Source of the DNA: Bacteroidales bacterium
Lineage (GTDB): Bacteria; Bacteroidota; Bacteroidia; Bacteroidales; UBA12077
Direction: 5' to 3'
DNA: 8,214 nt
Assembly (NCBI GenBank): GCA_030635365.1
Contig: DAOVYZ010000138.1
Location: forward strand, 1-8,214
Shown in pieces: positions 6,418 through 8,214 of the stretch. Made by a program: the position numbers and the translations under genes. Within the stretch, counting starts at the first letter, position 1. Each line of letters starts with the position of its first letter. The notes below the pieces were generated by a model. The model did not search any database and was not told the DNA's origin. It worked only from the letters and a program-made list of their open reading frames with translations.

Positions 6418-8214
6418 CTAGAAAAATTCATCACCAAAGTTGGTTTGGTTAGTTTGGTTTTCTTCATATTTATTGCAATCAATTTCAATTGAAAAATTTA
6501 GAGGTTTTTCAAATTTATCATCTTTTGAAATACTAATAATAGTTGAATCATTATACACTTTCTGCATATAAAGAGCAAATATTGGAAGAGCCATATTATG
6601 CCCTCCTCCCTGTCTTATTCCTTTAAAATGGATGCTCCTGTCTTCACCTCCTACCCAAACTCCGGAAACTAAATTTGGTGTAACACCCATAAACCATCCA
6701 TCAGATTGATTTTGAGTTGTACCTGTTTTACCTCCTATTTCATTGTATAACTCATATCTATATCTAACTCTACTCCCGGACCCAGCCAGAACAACTCGCC
6801 GTAAAAGATTTGTCATTAAATATGCTGTTTGCTCACTTATAGCCTCGTTTTTCTGTGATGTAAACTTTGCTAAGATATTTCCATTTTTATCTTCTATCCT
6901 GGTAACAAATAAGGGGTTACAATGCACTCCCTTATTTGAAAAGGTACTATATGCACTAACCATTTCGATTAAAGAAATATCCGAAGGGCCTAAAAACATT
7001 GAAGGAACAGGGTCAATATAACTTCGAACACCCATTTTCTTCATAACATCGCTTACAGAAGTTGCATTAAATTGCTTTATAAGCCATGCTGATATATAGT
7101 TAACTGAGTTTGCTAAACCCCATTCCAGAGTTACCATTTGCCCATCTCTACTTGTTGGCCCCGAATTTTTTGGAGTATATGTGGAATCATTTGGCAAAAT
7201 AAAAGTACTTGGAACATTGGGAACTTTATGACATGGAGAATACCCTTCCTGCATCGCAAGAGTATAAAGGAATGGTTTTATAGTTGATCCAATTTGCCTC
7301 CTGCCCTGTGTAATATGGTCATATTTGAAATATTTAAAATTAGGGCCTCCAACATATGCTTTTACGTATCCGTTATGTGGGTCAATTGAGACAAACCCGG
7401 CACGCAAGTATCTTTTGTAGTACAGTAATGAATCAAAAGGAGTCATTGTAGTATCAATTTCCCTACCCCAAGAGAAAACAGTCATTTCAGTTGGAGTATT
7501 AAATACAGACATAATAGAATCCATATCTTTTCCTGCCCGTCGCAAACTACGATATCTTTCAGTTCTTCTTATGGCCAGATCAATAATATCTTTTAATTCT
7601 CCATTTGATAATTCAACAGAGTATGGGGCATTAGGGTTATTCTTTTGTTCTGCATCAAAATCATTTTGTAATTCCAAGCCCATATGCTCTACAACCGCTT
7701 CTTCAGCATATTGCTGCATACGAGAGTCAATTGTTGTATAAATCTTTAACCCATCACGATATAAATCATAATTAGAGCCATCAGGTTTTACATTTTTTTT
7801 GCACCACCCATATAAGGGGTTAGTAAACCATTTTATTGAATCATTTTTATAATCATGAATCGAATAATAATTTTTCCTATTTGGTTTTGATTTATTCAAA
7901 GTTAGCCTCAAATATTCTCTAAGGTATGTAGCTAAACCAACATTATGGTCTTGAATTTTATAATTTAATTCTAAGGGCAAAATACTTAAAGAATCAAACT
8001 CCTCGGTAGTTATAAAGCCATATTTATTCATTTGGCTAAAAACAACATTGCGCCTAAGCCTGGATCTTTCCGGATTTCTGACCGGACTATAAAATGTTGG
8101 AGCTTTTAATAGGCCTACCAATATTGCAGCTTCCTTAACTTTAAGTGAATCTGTAGGTTTATTAAAATACGTTTTAGCAGCAGATTTAATACCGTAAGTT
8201 ATACCACCAAAAGA
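6418..8214 (-). CDS. mrcA: Class A penicillin-binding protein (PBP1A-like), partial at 5' end
   Basis: This is a bifunctional peptidoglycan synthase anchored in the inner membrane and acting in the periplasm: a GT51 glycosyltransferase polymerises lipid II and a transpeptidase cross-links the strands. The frame is open to the right edge, so 598 C-terminal residues are visible; the signal anchor and the GT51 catalytic Glu lie outside. The visible start, SFGGITYGIKSAAKTYFNK, then LVGLLKAPTFYSPVRNPERSRLRRN, is the end of the GT51 domain; TTG at 8119-8121 is inside this domain and is not the start. Counting visible residues, the transpeptidase has SxxK STIK at 310-313 (Ser codon 7285-7287), SxN SVN at 370-372 (7099-7107) and KTG at 496-498 (6721-6729), with normal spacing. 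The domain ends with a short polar tail (EENQTNQTNFGDEFF) and no extra C-terminal module. It converges on the ABC gene across the palindromic repeat. Confidence 0.95.
   Translation of the reverse strand, partial: SFGGITYGIKSAAKTYFNKPTDSLKVKEAAILVGLLKAPTFYSPVRNPERSRLRRNVVFSQMNKYGFITTEEFDSLSILPLELNYKIQDHNVGLATYLREYLRLTLNKSKPNRKNYYSIHDYKNDSIKWFTNPLYGWCKKNVKPDGSNYDLYRDGLKIYTTIDSRMQQYAEEAVVEHMGLELQNDFDAEQKNNPNAPYSVELSNGELKDIIDLAIRRTERYRSLRRAGKDMDSIMSVFNTPTEMTVFSWGREIDTTMTPFDSLLYYKRYLRAGFVSIDPHNGYVKAYVGGPNFKYFKYDHITQGRRQIGSTIKPFLYTLAMQEGYSPCHKVPNVPSTFILPNDSTYTPKNSGPTSRDGQMVTLEWGLANSVNYISAWLIKQFNATSVSDVMKKMGVRSYIDPVPSMFLGPSDISLIEMVSAYSTFSNKGVHCNPLFVTRIEDKNGNILAKFTSQKNEAISEQTAYLMTNLLRRVVLAGSGSRVRYRYELYNEIGGKTGTTQNQSDGWFMGVTPNLVSGVWVGGEDRSIHFKGIRQGGGHNMALPIFALYMQKVYNDSTIISISKDDKFEKPLNFSIEIDCNKYEENQTNQTNFGDEFF

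Noticed and set aside
6743..7021. Plus-strand open frame inside the PBP gene
   Set aside because: It is antisense to the conserved transpeptidase domain and resembles no family I know; it is a shadow frame.
8119..8121. TTG as the start of a complete 567-residue PBP
   Set aside because: The frame continues upstream to the window edge with clear GT51 sequence (TYGIKSAAKTYF), so the gene is cut by the window and does not start here.
1..8214. CRISPR array, tRNA/rRNA genes, insertion sequences, phage or defence genes
   Set aside because: I saw no regularly spaced direct repeats, no tRNA-like cloverleaf sequence, no transposase or integrase motifs and no defence-type domains; apart from the repeat at 6280-6408 the DNA is explained by core genes.

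Overview
This window comes from an AT-rich genome of the phylum Bacteroidota, probably a Bacteroidales- or Marinilabiliales-like organism. Three things support this. The GT5 glycogen/starch synthase fragment is of the phylum-typical short form. Sequences resembling the Bacteroidota promoter (TTTG / TAnnTTTG) lie upstream of several genes. The genes lack obvious Shine-Dalgarno leaders. The placement is an inference from protein and promoter style; no rRNA or other marker is present.

Layout from left to right. The 5' end of a glycogen/starch synthase-like gene (minus strand, running off the left edge) is divergent from a plus-strand run of six genes. These are panC (pantothenate synthetase), panD (aspartate 1-decarboxylase), a polytopic flippase-like membrane protein, a stand-alone HldE-C/RfaE2-type nucleotidyltransferase, radA, and a two-domain peptide-type ABC transporter ATPase. 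An imperfect palindromic repeat of about 130 bp fills the gap after the ABC gene. A class A penicillin-binding protein gene then converges on it from the minus strand and runs off the right edge.

How the genes fit together. PanD makes beta-alanine and PanC joins it to pantoate, so the first two plus-strand genes form a vitamin B5 module. The flippase-like protein, the heptose nucleotidyltransferase and the class A PBP belong to envelope biogenesis. RadA acts in recombination and the ABC ATPase in peptide uptake. Spacing is 4-5 bp for panD/flippase, nucleotidyltransferase/radA and radA/ABC, which suggests co-transcription. The two wider gaps (26 and 29 bp) each carry a promoter-like TAACTTT sequence that starts on the stop codon of the gene before.

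The window reads mostly as ordinary core genome, and I found no evidence of a new multigene system. The items most worth a second look are the glycogen synthase reading frame without an ATG/GTG/TTG start (an ACG stands where ATG is expected), its altered KTGG motif, the matched leader sequences of panC and panD, and the palindromic repeat between the convergent genes.
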